Shown: positions 1-10,359 of the stretch, piece by piece
Layout of the letters: each line of letters opens with the position of its first letter
Numbering within the stretch: position 1 is the first letter of the stretch
Origin: Membranipora membranacea
Lineage: Eukaryota; Bryozoa; Gymnolaemata; Cheilostomatida; Membraniporidae
Direction of reading: 5' to 3'
NCBI GenBank assembly: GCA_914767715.1
Contig: OU612067.1
Location: 15,567,001 to 15,631,000 of the forward strand
DNA length: 64,000 nucleotides
Position numbers and translations under genes: made by a program
The notes under the pieces: generated by a model
The model's database searches: none
What the model was told of the DNA's origin: nothing
What the model saw: only the letters and a program-made list of their open reading frames with translations

Positions 1-1280
1 TCAGGAATGTGGAACAATATTCTTGTACATGTGAAAGGGGTGAATTGTGGTATGTCTGTCAAATTATGTTTGGATACGGGAAATGTCATCTCATCTGTTA
101 CAACAAGGTTCTTTGTGATTGATTTTGCAATGGATGTGAAATGGCTGTTAAATTGATCTGCACTCAAATTTGTCGCAGGGAAAGTCTCCTTCTTTTTATT
201 CTTTAATACATCCCAAACAGGTTTTGTATTACCTTTAGACTCTTTAATAGTATTAGAAATAGCTCTTTTCTTCTTTTGTCTGATCATATTAGTGACATAA
301 TTTCGCTGTTTTTTATATCCTTCCCAATCACCGTTTTGTTTGAGTTGATCTCTGATTTTGATGTTCATTTTTACCTCATCATCCAACCATTTTGGAAGAT
401 TATGCGTTCTTACAAAACGAGTCTTCTCAAACACGAGTTTTGATATAAGATGATTCAAATGGCTATAGAACTTCTCAAACATTGAGTCTATTGATCTTTC
501 ATACAGTACGTAACCAAAATTTTCCCTTGAGAATGTGTTAAAAATGTTTTCAGGTGTTGCAAATGAATAATCCAAAAATGTTACCTTACATCTTTGTTTA
601 GATATTTTAACATTTCTATCAATCTCTCTTGAAGCTACTATCATGAAATGATCACTCAGTGAATATTTGATGACACCAGATTTAGCAATATTGTCACTTT
701 TACTTGAATAGATGTGGTCAATTAGTGTCCTTGATGAATTAGTTATGCGAGTGGGTTCAGATATAAGTTGATTCAACAGTAGTGGAGAGGTAACATTACC
801 TAACCACCTGTTTTTCGAAGTTGGATTCAGCAAATCAATATTGAAATCACCAAATATTATAATTTCATCGTTCAAACCATAACAACGCTCGACAAACTCT
901 GAAAAGTCTGTGTTCCATGATGCTTTTGATTGGGGAGGTCTATATAAGTATGTGACCAAAAAACTCTTTTGGCTTCTGGGTCTCACCTTGACTGTTATAC
1001 TCTCATCCATGTAAAGATCTAAATTTTCCAGATGTTCAATGACCAGTGAATCATGGACATAGCAGAGTAATCCCCCACCATTGTTACAGAGCCTATCCCT
1101 TCTTATCATCGTATATCCTGGTACCTCATATAGGCAGCTGTCATCATTTTCATTCAAAAATGTTTCAGCCAAACACAGTATACTAAATTTGTGATCACTA
1201 AGAATTAAACGAACCTCTTCCAGTTTGCTTGCCAATCCACGGATATTAAGATATGCGCTATGAAAATTCATTGCCATCAT
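1..1280 (-). CDS. Non-LTR retrotransposon ORF2, N-terminal endonuclease part (runs off the window)
   Basis: Reading the minus strand from ATG at 1280-1278, the frame stays open for about 426 codons to the window edge. The start of the product is an apurinic-type endonuclease/exonuclease-phosphatase (EEP) domain as in LINE ORF2 proteins: LNIRGLASK near residue 11, the catalytic-Glu motif CLAETFL near 38, YLYRPP near 112, GDFNID near 145, and the C-terminal SLSDHF carrying the catalytic Asp-His pair near 210. A basic linker (FVRTHNLPKWLDDEVK) follows, and the reverse transcriptase would lie beyond position 1. In this family the enzyme nicks target DNA to prime reverse transcription. No stop or frameshift is visible, so this may be a young copy. 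The start codon overlaps the ORF1 stop. The exact clade (CR1, L2, Jockey-like) is not resolved. Confidence 0.88.
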   Translation of the reverse strand, partial: MMAMNFHSAYLNIRGLASKLEEVRLILSDHKFSILCLAETFLNENDDSCLYEVPGYTMIRRDRLCNNGGGLLCYVHDSLVIEHLENLDLYMDESITVKVRPRSQKSFLVTYLYRPPQSKASWNTDFSEFVERCYGLNDEIIIFGDFNIDLLNPTSKNRWLGNVTSPLLLNQLISEPTRITNSSRTLIDHIYSSKSDNIAKSGVIKYSLSDHFMIVASREIDRNVKISKQRCKVTFLDYSFATPENIFNTFSRENFGYVLYERSIDSMFEKFYSHLNHLISKLVFEKTRFVRTHNLPKWLDDEVKMNIKIRDQLKQNGDWEGYKKQRNYVTNMIRQKKKRAISNTIKESKGNTKPVWDVLKNKKKETFPATNLSADQFNSHFTSIAKSITKNLVVTDEMTFPVSKHNLTDIPQFTPFTCTRILFHIP

Positions 1281-2857
1281 AGAAGTTTTTCAAAATGGCA
1301 TTTAAGTTTAAGTGAGTCTAAAATCATACCTTGACTGAGGACCTTGTTGTATTGGTCCTGAGTGTCAAACTTTACTTTAAAAATGCGCATTTTCTTTTCC
1401 CCTTTGTAAATCCTTATAGCTGAAGAGTTGGGGAAATTCTGTGATATCTCTTTTATTACAAGTTCATCATCAGCATCGATAGGAATGCCTCTCAGCATAC
1501 CAGTGTTGACTTTTGCTGATTCTGGATTGATTGTCTTTCTTACTTGCGAATTTTCAAATAGTAATGTATTCCAAGTGTTTATCAACTTGGTCACTGTCTT
1601 TTCATCGCGAAGGTGCAGCATAATTTTTGGAGATTCTGTCTTGAAATTGTAGGTCGTTATGTTTTCTATGATTGTTGGGCCGAATTCACGGTTAATCTCA
1701 CGTCTGATGTTGTCTTGATTATAGTTTTGGTAGGTTTTTGATGACTTGTTGATACTTATTACGATGCAGTGCTTGGGGTTGAAGTTGTTTGGACGAGCTG
1801 TTTTTGTAATAGATGGCATGTGATCTGGTGTGTTGGATGTAGTTGCCGGTGAACTTGGTGTTGGTGTGTTTTGATGTGTTGTTGATGAAGGAATATTTCT
1901 GTGGAGTTGTCTACTGCTGCTTGCAACTGATGACCATTGTTGTGTGGTGTTAAGAGTTTGAGTTGGAAGATATGTTTGTTGTACGGTATTTTTGGAATTT
2001 GATGGACATTCCTTTGTACTAGGGCTCTCAGAAAAAGCACTAGTAATTTTATCCAATTTAACCTGCATGCTGTCCATCTTCTCCTGCATGCTGTCCATCT
2101 TCTCCATCATAATAGAAAGCACGCCATGTAGAGTTCTGCATGACGCACATCCGGGACTCTCCCCACAATCTCTGTCCCTGGAATGACTGGGAGCGCTGTC
2201 GACGAATGGAGCAGAAGTCTCCATTGTCTCAGACAGGGAACACTGAGAAGACTCTGGCAGTGAGACTGTAGATCCCCCCAGAGCACCCTGTGTGCTTTGT
2301 TGTTGAGTTGTGCTGCTGTTGGCATTGGTTTGTTTACTTTTCAGCGATTCCATTGCATTTGAGCATGAGGAACGGACTTTCTCGTTTAAATTGGCAATTG
2401 TTTCTGGCTGTAATTCACCTACCAGCTTAGAGTAGTGACTTATAAACACATCCACATCTTTGATAGCATTCACCAGTATTCTAGAGGTGGTATGGTAAAA
2501 GTTTGCAGTATAAAGGCGTCTATCCGATTTCTTCTTGTTTTTAACGGTGAATATGGTGGCTGTTGTATTTTTGTCCTTATCTTTATTCATTTTCCTAGTT
2601 ACATAAAGATATTGCTCCTGAATTGATGTTTGAAATATAGATCTGACAAGCTCAAAAACAGCTGTGCTGCAGTCAACGACAATTTGGATGTTTCCCGGAT
2701 TACCTTTAATGGTGATAGACTCATCAGTGGTAGTAGAGTCGATTTTCTTTTGTAATGCCTTCAACTTGTTGAGCGAATAGGTGAAGATATTATCCTCAGC
2801 ATCATCCTCATCAGGATCATTACTGGAAATGAGTTTTCTCTTCTTGCCTTTGTTCAT
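1277..2857 (-). CDS. Non-LTR retrotransposon ORF1 (nucleic-acid-binding protein)
   Basis: A 526-codon open frame. The N-terminus is basic then acidic (MNKGKKRKL, then DPDEDDAED). A Ser/Thr/Gln-rich middle includes a short Cys pair (CASCRTLHG) followed by a heptad-like repeat (MEKMDSMQEKMDSMQVKLDK, about residues 254-273), which is a likely trimerising coiled coil. The last ~165 residues look like a folded RNA-binding unit of the RRM-like type found in LINE ORF1 proteins (CIVISINKSSKTYQNY, then MLRGIPIDADDELVIKEI, then FKVKFDTQDQYNKVL). No CCHC zinc knuckle follows, unlike many Jockey-clade ORF1s. The TGA stop overlaps the ORF2 ATG. The role (RNA binding in the retrotransposition particle) is inferred from layout and family; the fold call needs a profile search. 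Confidence 0.8.
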   Translation of the reverse strand: MNKGKKRKLISSNDPDEDDAEDNIFTYSLNKLKALQKKIDSTTTDESITIKGNPGNIQIVVDCSTAVFELVRSIFQTSIQEQYLYVTRKMNKDKDKNTTATIFTVKNKKKSDRRLYTANFYHTTSRILVNAIKDVDVFISHYSKLVGELQPETIANLNEKVRSSCSNAMESLKSKQTNANSSTTQQQSTQGALGGSTVSLPESSQCSLSETMETSAPFVDSAPSHSRDRDCGESPGCASCRTLHGVLSIMMEKMDSMQEKMDSMQVKLDKITSAFSESPSTKECPSNSKNTVQQTYLPTQTLNTTQQWSSVASSSRQLHRNIPSSTTHQNTPTPSSPATTSNTPDHMPSITKTARPNNFNPKHCIVISINKSSKTYQNYNQDNIRREINREFGPTIIENITTYNFKTESPKIMLHLRDEKTVTKLINTWNTLLFENSQVRKTINPESAKVNTGMLRGIPIDADDELVIKEISQNFPNSSAIRIYKGEKKMRIFKVKFDTQDQYNKVLSQGMILDSLKLKCHFEKLL

Positions 2858-4040
2858 TTTGGGTGAAAATTACCCAGATTTATTGTCAATTTTTCTGGAG
2901 CTCAGATTTTTTCAGCCTTGCGCTTCAAGAATTCAACAATCAACCAAGCTTGGCTGTCATGGGCCTTAAATCTATCAACCAAACAGTGCTATATAAATCA
3001 AAGTCCTACACCAAAGTCTTTAGAGCAAATCAGTTATGGTATAAGATATCCTTCTGATGATCTCTAATCTATAACGTCAGGGCCACAGTGCGCCGATCTT
3101 TACTGTTTCGTCTTCCTAAAAAGTTGAGTAATCTAAGGTAGCTGTGTGCTGCTCGGGATTGTCGCTTAGAGGTATTATAACTTGTTTATTGTTTTGAACA
3201 GCAAAACAGTTTCACGCGTCATATTGTGCAGAGCTGGCCCCTGAATCAGTATAAGCAATAAGGTTGTGCAGATTCCAGGAGTGAACAGTTTTCTTGAATA
3301 CCTGTGCAGTGCGTTTTCTGTATGAAGAGTTAATTATTGAGTGCACAGTGCATAGTAAAACAGTTTTGGCAACCTGCCCGTTTTTAGTTACAATCAGTAT
3401 CATTCCCGTCAATGGTTCTCAACCTGATAGGAGTGAACTCCTGAGTTTTTTGAGTTACCGTATCGCTTAGAGGCACTACAAAGGCGCACACATACACATA
3501 AACAGGACAAGAATATCTCAACCTGAGTTACCACATGAGCTTAGTGAGTATCATTAATTATGAAATCAGAAGGGTTGTTAACATTTTATAGAAGCACAGT
3601 TGACAATAATATGCCCCATCTTTGGCATCATCATAATTAGTCCTTGTATTATCAAACATTAGCTATGTCATTGTTAAGTCTTTTATGGGTTTTCTACTAA
3701 GTTCAGCATTCAGGTCAAATGTGAATAACTGACTCCATTTGTACTCTACATGATTGGCCCAGTACAAATGTATTAGAATTATCGGCGTCGATTTTCGGAG
3801 TTATGTACAGTCTTTAGAACTTGAGTTTAATGATAACAATATGTTGGCTTAACCATAAACTCACTTGACAACCTGAGTGTATACCATTCACATCCCTGAA
3901 GTTTTGTGGCATTGATAATCGCGGTATTTCTGGTAAAATCAATCAAACACCTTACAATCTTGGAACAACTATAAGCTGGAAAAATGTGAACTTGAGATGG
4001 ACAATGTATTGATGTTTGAAGCTTTACATTCTTGTTACAG

Positions 4041-5401
4041 CGTTGGAGAGCGTCGCAGGCCAGTCATAACATCAACAGTTCCCTCTCGGATGAAATATCA
4101 ACATTGTCTATCGAGCTGGGACCTGTAAGGAGACTGGTTAGTTAGCTTAAAACTTATCGTACTATACCCAATTAATTCAAAATGATTGTTTTGACAAGAA
4201 TTGATTTCAACATCTCAAATCCTCCAGTTCCAGTGCCTATTCAATTGCTTACCAAAGGGTAGCAACTCAGCACTTAGCATGCGGGCTGGAGAATCTGATC
4301 CAGTAGTTTGTTTGCAACACTAAATGATATGGTCACTAGTTTAATGTTGTGATTGGTCATCATAAAAGAAAATTTAATAAACCTTAGTTGTGATTTTGTA
4401 GTCATCTTGTATTTATAGGTCTTTCAAGTCTGAAAAGTTTGGAGAAACAGTCTATTTTGATCCAACTCTGTGTAATGTTTCCCACTCATTTTGTTTTTCA
4501 GGGTATTCCAACGCTACCCGGATCTGCACCCTCAGTGATAGCACTTAATAACGCTGGCCAACTCACCTTTAAAGGGAAAAGGGCCAGGTTATTCTACCTC
4601 AACTTGAGTGAGGAAGAGGTTAGTCATACAAATTATTGGTATTTTTTAGTGTAACAAATTAGATTAAGACGGTCCAAACCCCCTCTCCCCTCACTGTAAG
4701 GTTGTGTTCCAGAATAACCTAAAATATGTCAGACTACACTTCAAGTAATTGATCTCGATTAAATCAATGTTTGAGCCTATATTCGGTTTCTGATTGTCCC
4801 AAAAGAGGTATACATCCGATGGTGCTGGGGATTCGAACCCCACATACTCTGCGGCACCAATCACCTAGTAGTGAATAGCAAGCGGGCTAACCGGTTGTGA
4901 CGTCTCACTATCCAAGAAAAACAATGGGTTGATGGCGCTAATTAGCATGCCCTCTTTTCACTACTCAGAGTTGTGTTTTCTCGTCCCATAGCTCATTCCA
5001 CTCCACCATTGCCACTCTATGCAACACATAGTACGTGTTAGGGTTTGTTGGCCTCACATGGCCCATTGCTGGGACCCCTTGTAGTGAGTTTAATATGTTT
5101 TAGTGATATCAATGTTTTTCAAATTGTCTGATGCAGTAAACGAAACTCCCATAATGCATCAAAACACGCTTTTAATAATATTGTTCTTATGTCATCACAG
5201 TAATTTAACAACATTCATTATTTGTATAAAAGGCTATATATCAGATCACTCTTACAATCAAGGTAGAATAAAGATATAAATTTGCCATCTGCATTCATTT
5301 GATTACAGAGAGTTACATACAGGAAGATAGCCCACCAGAGGCGAAGAAACATCAGCCGTGGAAGCACTCCATCTCTCTCCTCCTCCTCTTCATCACTCTG
5401 A
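4041..5401 (+). CDS. Gene X copy A, last three exons (unrecognised protein, C-terminal part)
   Basis: Three phase-0 exons join cleanly: 4041-4124 (28 codons, ends SIELGP), 4502-4618 (39 codons, GIPTLPGSAPSVIALNNAGQ, then LFYLNLSEEE) and 5309-5401 (30 codons and TGA). Acceptors are TTACAG, TTTCAG and TTACAG; donors are GTAAGG and GTTAGT. The joined C-terminus is acidic (NLSEEE), then strongly basic (YRKIAHQRRRN), then ends in a Ser-rich tail. Upstream exons must lie elsewhere or were lost, since the LINE insertion begins at 2947. I do not recognise the family. Support comes from compatible phases and from preservation in the second copy, where exons 1 and 3 are conserved and exon 2 is interrupted. 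An AATAAA at 5905-5910 could be its polyadenylation signal. Confidence 0.6.
4815..4905 (-). mobile_element. tRNA-derived SINE (family S1), gene X copy A
   Basis: On the minus strand the sequence carries a consensus-like RNA polymerase III B box, GGGTTCGAATCC (complement of 4829-4840). An A-box-like segment lies a tRNA-like distance upstream (TTAGCCCGCTTGC, complement of roughly 4884-4896). The same unit is at 32385-32505, and a diverged copy is at 41960-42060 on the other strand. The body is about 90 bp here; the second copy carries about 46 bp more between the B box and the 3' end. Confidence 0.6.
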
Positions 5402-5925
5402 GATTTTATCTCCCTTTGTGAGTACTATATAATAATACTCATCCCTGTCAGCCACAGCAATAATTTATAGTGTAAGCATTGGTTACCTCAAATTATTTTT
5501 TTTGGTCTCTGATAAGTGGGGCGGCAGATCCGATCTTGTGGTTGTCGAGACTACCTTCGATGTAAAGCAGCGCTAAGATATCACTAAATCCAAGGTGTGA
5601 GAGGGTTCCTTGCATGCGGGTATACCTCAGTTATCTCCACCATTTAATTGACTCCCCAGCAATGCGGATGTAGTTCCTTGATTAATAATCACATGGACAC
5701 AAATAAATCAAAAGCTCAATCAATATCTAGTAGAAAACTAGGTATCCTCGAAATAACTTGACTCTTCTAGTTAAGCATGAATAGCCATGTCTTTACACTC
5801 ATAATGTTTTAATGCTAGCTAAGCTACAAGCAATGAGTACCGATTCAAATTCCATAGGTGGCAAACTAGTCAAGGGCATTTTAGCAGAGAAATTATGGCT
5901 CTTTAATAAAGTTGTGTCCACATAT
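5402..5925. other. Gene X 3' flank, no further coding signal
   Basis: Non-coding sequence shared with 33002-33521. It contains one AATAAA at 5905-5910. No other feature is supported. Confidence 0.5.
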
Positions 5926-5926
5926 A

Positions 5927-6075
5927 GGTCCAACACCTCTATTTATTTCCCCATTGTTTTACATGCAAACTATGTTGACTTGTCACCTCAATAGGCCTGC
6001 TTCAGATTCTTTCAATTCTTTAACCAGACCACTCAAAATGATGGTATGCTCCTGGTCTTCCATATTGGTGACTAT
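5927..6075. repeat. Direct repeat, left copy (~150 bp)
   Basis: Runs from AGGTCCAACACCTCT to CCATATTGGTGACTA and is repeated with very few mismatches at 7741-7892. The pair bounds the filler segment like short terminal repeats or a local duplication. Confidence 0.85.
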
Positions 6076-7004
6076 GGGTTGAAAAACGGTTGTCAGAAAT
6101 TTTTAGTGGCCCCATAATATATAAGACCATTGCATTTTGCACACATTTCCGGTCTAATTTACATTAGCCAATCCGTATGCATTGATCTTCCAAAAATGAT
6201 TTTGCAAAAAGATTTTCAAACTTTAATTCAATAGATTTTCATTGCAAATACACCTGAAAATATTAACAGGGTTCAATATCACTGATAGCAGTGCTTTTGA
6301 ATTGGCTACAGCCTCATTTGTCATCAGCATACTAATCATTTTATTTTGGAGGATGGGTGCAACAAGTTGACCTTCACCCAATTACAGGTGTATTACCTAA
6401 TAGTGACCGGACTGACGGTAACGGGTCTTCAAAGTTGGTCACATAAGATCTCTGTTGGTACGCTAGCATGGCGCGAAGTTCGGAGGCGATCCATCCATAG
6501 CGTGACTGGCCACGGCCATTTGACCATAAGACCGTTGCCCTCAAAACTCACCTTGTCAGGCTTTGCTCCCTTATTGGTCTCTAAAATGGTATCTTGCTTA
6601 GGTTGCAGCTTACAGATATACAATGTTCATGACCATCATCGGCAAAGTCTGCAGCGACGGCTCAGGTTGTCTACAGACATAAGACAGAAGAGATGTTAAG
6701 CTCAAGTGTGACGTATACATGTCATTTGGAAGTAACTTTTCCTTGTCAAGCGGGGAGATAACTTCATATAATGACCAATTGACTGAAGATATAGGCGTTT
6801 ATTGAGTTATGGGGTGGGGTTTTGACCTTCAAAAATGCATTCAAGGAGACACTCATTAATTCAACACACTTAAATCTAGTTAGAGTCTTATAAAGAAGAA
6901 GAGAGAACAAGTCTGGACTTGCCCGACAGGTGCAAATTCATGCACTGTAAGCACCAGACGAAGTGTTTTATAAGGTTAAGAGATAGTGTAGTCATATTGA
7001 TTGA

Positions 7005-7445
7005 GGATTGGGGTGTAATATTGGGGTTTGGGGTTGGCAGCCTGAGGTATGTGAGCCAAATTTGGGGTTTTGGGGTCAGCTTTTGGGGTTTAGGGGTCAG
7101 GTTCGGGGTCAATATTTGGGGTTTGCAGTTCGCAGTTTGGGGTTTGCAGCCTACACTTTGGGGTTCACGGCCTACTTTCTGGGGTTTGGGGGTCATAAAC
7201 GAGGGTTTGGGGTTTAAGGGTCAGGGTTTGGGGTTTAGGGGTCAGTTTTTTGGGGTTTGGGGGTCAGTTTTTGGGGTTTGGGGGTCATTTTTTGGGGTTT
7301 GAGGGTCAATATTTGGGGTTTGTAGTTCGCACTTTGGGGTTCGCAGCATGAATGAAGTTTTGAGTTTGCAGCTCACATTTTGGGGTTTGTAGCTCGAAGT
7401 TTTGGGTTAACAGCTGACAGTTTGGGGTTTTTGGGGTCAAGAGCG
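7005..7445 (+). repeat. G-rich degenerate repeat (TTTGGGG-type)
   Basis: About 440 bp of variants on TTGGGGTTTGGGGGTCAG and TTTAGGGGTCAGG, with dozens of runs of three to five G on the plus strand. Open frames across it are low-complexity artefacts. It resembles interstitial telomere-like or G-quadruplex-forming DNA, but the unit is not the usual animal TTAGGG. Confidence 0.85.
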
Positions 7446-7740
7446 GATTCAGGGGTCAACAGTTGGGCTTCAACACGATGGCATGTTGCTCAACTAACCC
7501 AGCACTCTTTTCCAACACATATCTTCTTAGTACCAATATTATTATGTTAACCTAGTTCATACAGGACAAGCCGCCAGCCCACCCCCCCTCCTGCCCAACC
7601 CTACCGGTGCCCACCAATGTCACCATCCCTTAAATGTTCCATAACCTACCCAGCCAGGTCACTGAATAATGTTTTTCCTTTGAAGTTGCTATATTTACTG
7701 CGGTCAGCTGATTGTGTAATTTGTCTGCTAGTGCTACTAT

Positions 7741-7892
7741 TAGGTCCAACACCTCTTTTTATTTCCCCATTGCTTTACATGCAAACTATGTTGACTTGTC
7801 ACCTCAATAGGCCTGCTTCAGATTCTTTCAATTCTTTAACCAGACCACTCAAAATGATGGTATGCTCCTGGTCTTCCATATTGGTGACTACT
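7741..7892. repeat. Direct repeat, right copy (~150 bp)
   Basis: Matches 5927-6075. It ends two bases before the start of the large 15.6-kb duplicated block at 7895. Confidence 0.85.
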
Positions 7893-8221
7893 GCAGAGTG
7901 GATCTTAATTTGGCTCAGGATCCGCGCCATTTTGGACTTTAAATTTGAAAAATTTGTTTCCAATTATTCTGTCAGAATATAATATCAGTATATATATACT
8001 CTTTTTGGGTCAACACCTCTTGCAGGTCTTGTTTATTTCAGCGAAGAATGAGGTGATGATGGTTTTTGGCTGATTTATTGTGATAGGCCCTTGTTTATAC
8101 TAAAATCTTTACTATACCATGAGGTTTTGGATAAACATTCTAATATCAATCACCTCACACATCCTTCTATCCTAATCCTGCTTCTGACTAATTCCTTATT
8201 TCTCTGTGTTTATTTTTACAG

Positions 8222-8615
8222 ATACTACTGGAACAGATGGTTCTTATTCTTCCAATACAATCTAGATGCATTAAAAAAGGTAAATATGAACTCATGATAA
8301 ACGTGATAAGACTTACCACTGAATATAATAAGCACAACAGGTTTTTTGTTGGATGGAATCAAAAACGCCAACGGTTGCCTTGTTTTTTCAATCAAATTAT
8401 TACTATGAATGTCAAATACTAAAAATTCATAAACACGTTATTGTTTTCTTTTGCAGTCTGAACCTTTCAATGATAAGAAATTCCGTACAGACTTGTTTGA
8501 TCAGATTGAATCTCAGTTTGCTGAATTCTTCACAGACTATATCATCGATCCTCAAGGCGATACAGTTTAAATTGCCAAAATTTTCTTTGATCAATACAAA
8601 AAATATCTTCACTAG
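8222..8615 (+). pseudogene. NAGLU: NAGLU 3' remnant (last two exons), unit 1
   Basis: Two exons, 8222-8279 (YYWNRWFLFFQYNLDALKK) and 8457-8615, match the last two exons of the NAGLU locus at 47216-47273 and 47451-47609, with the same splice sites. NAGLU is lysosomal alpha-N-acetylglucosaminidase (glycoside hydrolase family 89), which removes terminal GlcNAc from heparan sulfate. No upstream NAGLU exons exist in this unit, because the DNA before 7895 is unrelated filler. In addition the GAA codon of the other copy (47562-47564) is TAA here at 8568-8570, cutting the last 15 residues. It is a stranded 3' fragment, not a gene. Confidence 0.85.
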
Positions 8616-9714
8616 CTCATCAAATTTAGCTGTATTAATCTTTTATCTGATGATGCTGATTTCCACAACTCAAATAACGCAACTTTTTCTATTTCTCCTG
8701 TCACGTTCAGTCAGGTGAGTAGAGATATTTTTGGCTACTTATGTCAGATGCAGCAAACGATTAACCGTACAAGAAAATTAGAGGGACACACACACACAGT
8801 CAAAGTCTTCGACAACGGGGATAACAAATTTTATTTCCGAAAAGTGTGACAGTACAAAACTAAAGGTCAATCACATATCATATAAAGACACAGTGCAGTG
8901 AATAACTTGTTAATATTCAACCAACACATTTCTGTACCAGACCCTGGGCCGAAACCATAAAAATTGATAACCAATCATAAGCTGGATTAGAAATCCCAAA
9001 AAAATATGACACTTGTCAAAACTAATTACCTTTGCACCTATTTTTAGAGATTGGTTTCAAAAAGCGGAGAAAAACAATGAGCTTGCAAAAGTCAAAAGCT
9101 AAGACTAAGGGTGAAGTCTAGGTCACCAGACATCATAACACAAATTACACTGGTTTCTGATTATATTTTTTTTGGTCATAAGTTCCATTGTCATCCACAT
9201 GTTGTCAATTTGAATAGCTATGGTGATCTGTTTCGGCGTGATTATTTTAGGCTTGACCTGCTTGTTGTGAGAGCTTTGCTGCTTGTTCGCTGACTTCGAA
9301 TTGATGATAGGAGAACCAAGGACTTTAAAGTTATAGATATGAAATCGAATCAGGGCGATAGTGTAGTAGAGTATGCATTAAGTTTTAACCCAGCATGCTG
9401 TACAGACAGGAAATCACCATTAACCCCACATAATCTGTAAAACAAAACAAAGTTAGTTTAAATTCAATTATTACTAAGAGCTTAAACTAAGACCCAACAG
9501 AAGCATACTTAAACATTTCAGTGCAGGGTTAAAGCTCAAACATCATAAGTTATCATTATTGAAATTCATCTAGACACAGGCTATGTGGTGATGGAAAATA
9601 GTAATATTGTAGTAAATAGAGGGAATAATACACTGAGGGCGTATTGAAATATAACAAAACATAATCACAGGGCCATGAGAAATCTGGGCGCGTGAAACAA
9701 CCCGTGGAGAATCA

Positions 9715-9990
9715 CACAACGGAAAAACAACAGAAGTCACAAAACATCTTCAAAATAACCGCAGAGTAACGAGATCTTTGGGCACATGAATCAACCCTGG
9801 AAAGATTGCGGAATTAGAAAACCAATATATTGCACCATAGATAACAAGTGCAGTTGACACCATAAGCTATTTGAAAATAACGAACAATAGAAGTCACAAA
9901 AGATCTTCAAAACAACCCTGGAAAGATTGCAAAACCGGAAAACCAACAGATTACATCATGGATAAACAGGTGCACTTGACACCATAAATT
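9715..9990. repeat. Imperfect tandem duplication (~180-bp unit)
   Basis: The phrase AACAGAAGTCACAAAAcATCTTC, the string CAACCCTGGAAAGATTGC and the string GACACCATAA each occur twice in the same order. Only the first half survives in the second block (about 48709-48888). Confidence 0.55.
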
Positions 9991-10359
9991 ATCTTAAAAT
10001 GACCGAAACAAAAATGAGGGAAGGTCAAGCAAAGGACAGACTAACCATGTTTTGACAGCTAGATAATTAAAACTGACAAAACACGCAAATCAAAAGAGAG
10101 TAATGACGAAATTGAGGCTAAAACCAATAACAAGGTTAACACCTTTACGCCTGTAAATGCAAACGTTGCACAATAACAGGACAGCAAACCAGCACTATAA
10201 AAGCCTGATGGACACTTGTAAAAATCAGTCAGCGCCAGGGAGCGGGTTCACGACATATAACAGTATACATATAATCAGAGAATTATCTGATTCAGTCAGC
10301 CCAAGGAGGCACATCCACAGAGACAAAAATTGTCTAAAATCACTTAGCTATAACAGAGC

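Larger units (their letters stand above)
1..2947 (-). mobile_element. Non-LTR retrotransposon, 5' part, possibly full length at its 5' end
   Basis: ORF1 and ORF2 in LINE order on the minus strand, preceded by a 5' leader of about 90 bp (2858-2947). The leader ends exactly where similarity to the second gene X copy (26951 onward) begins, so 2947/2948 is the likely insertion point and the 5' end looks complete rather than truncated. The 3' end lies outside the window. Confidence 0.75.
2948..5925 (+). repeat. Segmental duplication, gene X block, copy A
   Basis: Nearly the same sequence recurs in the same order at 26951-33521, interrupted there by the insertion at 28513-32103. The similarity starts at GCTTGGCTGTCATGGG and ends at GTTGTGTCCACATAT. 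By eye there are only a few mismatches per 100 bases. Apart from the three gene X exons and one SINE, I see no coding signal in 2948-4040. Confidence 0.92.
5926..7894. other. Filler segment at the NAGLU deletion junction of unit 1
   Basis: This ~2-kb segment replaces what in unit 2 is the interval 33522-46888 (most of NAGLU). Its two ends are near-identical direct repeats of about 150 bp (5927-6075 and 7741-7892). In between are a G-rich repeat and otherwise unremarkable DNA. No coding region is supported: ORFs of 60-127 codons in 6346-7302 lie in low-complexity or featureless sequence. Confidence 0.6.

Noticed and set aside
3212-3412. 66-codon minus-strand ORF that is also found at 27215-27412
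   Set aside because: Conserved only because the block is duplicated; no recognisable motif, and a 3-base difference is expected by chance.
6919-7302. 127-codon ORF rich in GVWGS/GFG repeats
   Set aside because: Translation of the G-rich repeat; no homologous motif or splice context.
7005-7445. CRISPR-like or true telomere array
   Set aside because: Units are degenerate and contiguous without spacers, and not the animal TTAGGG telomere repeat.
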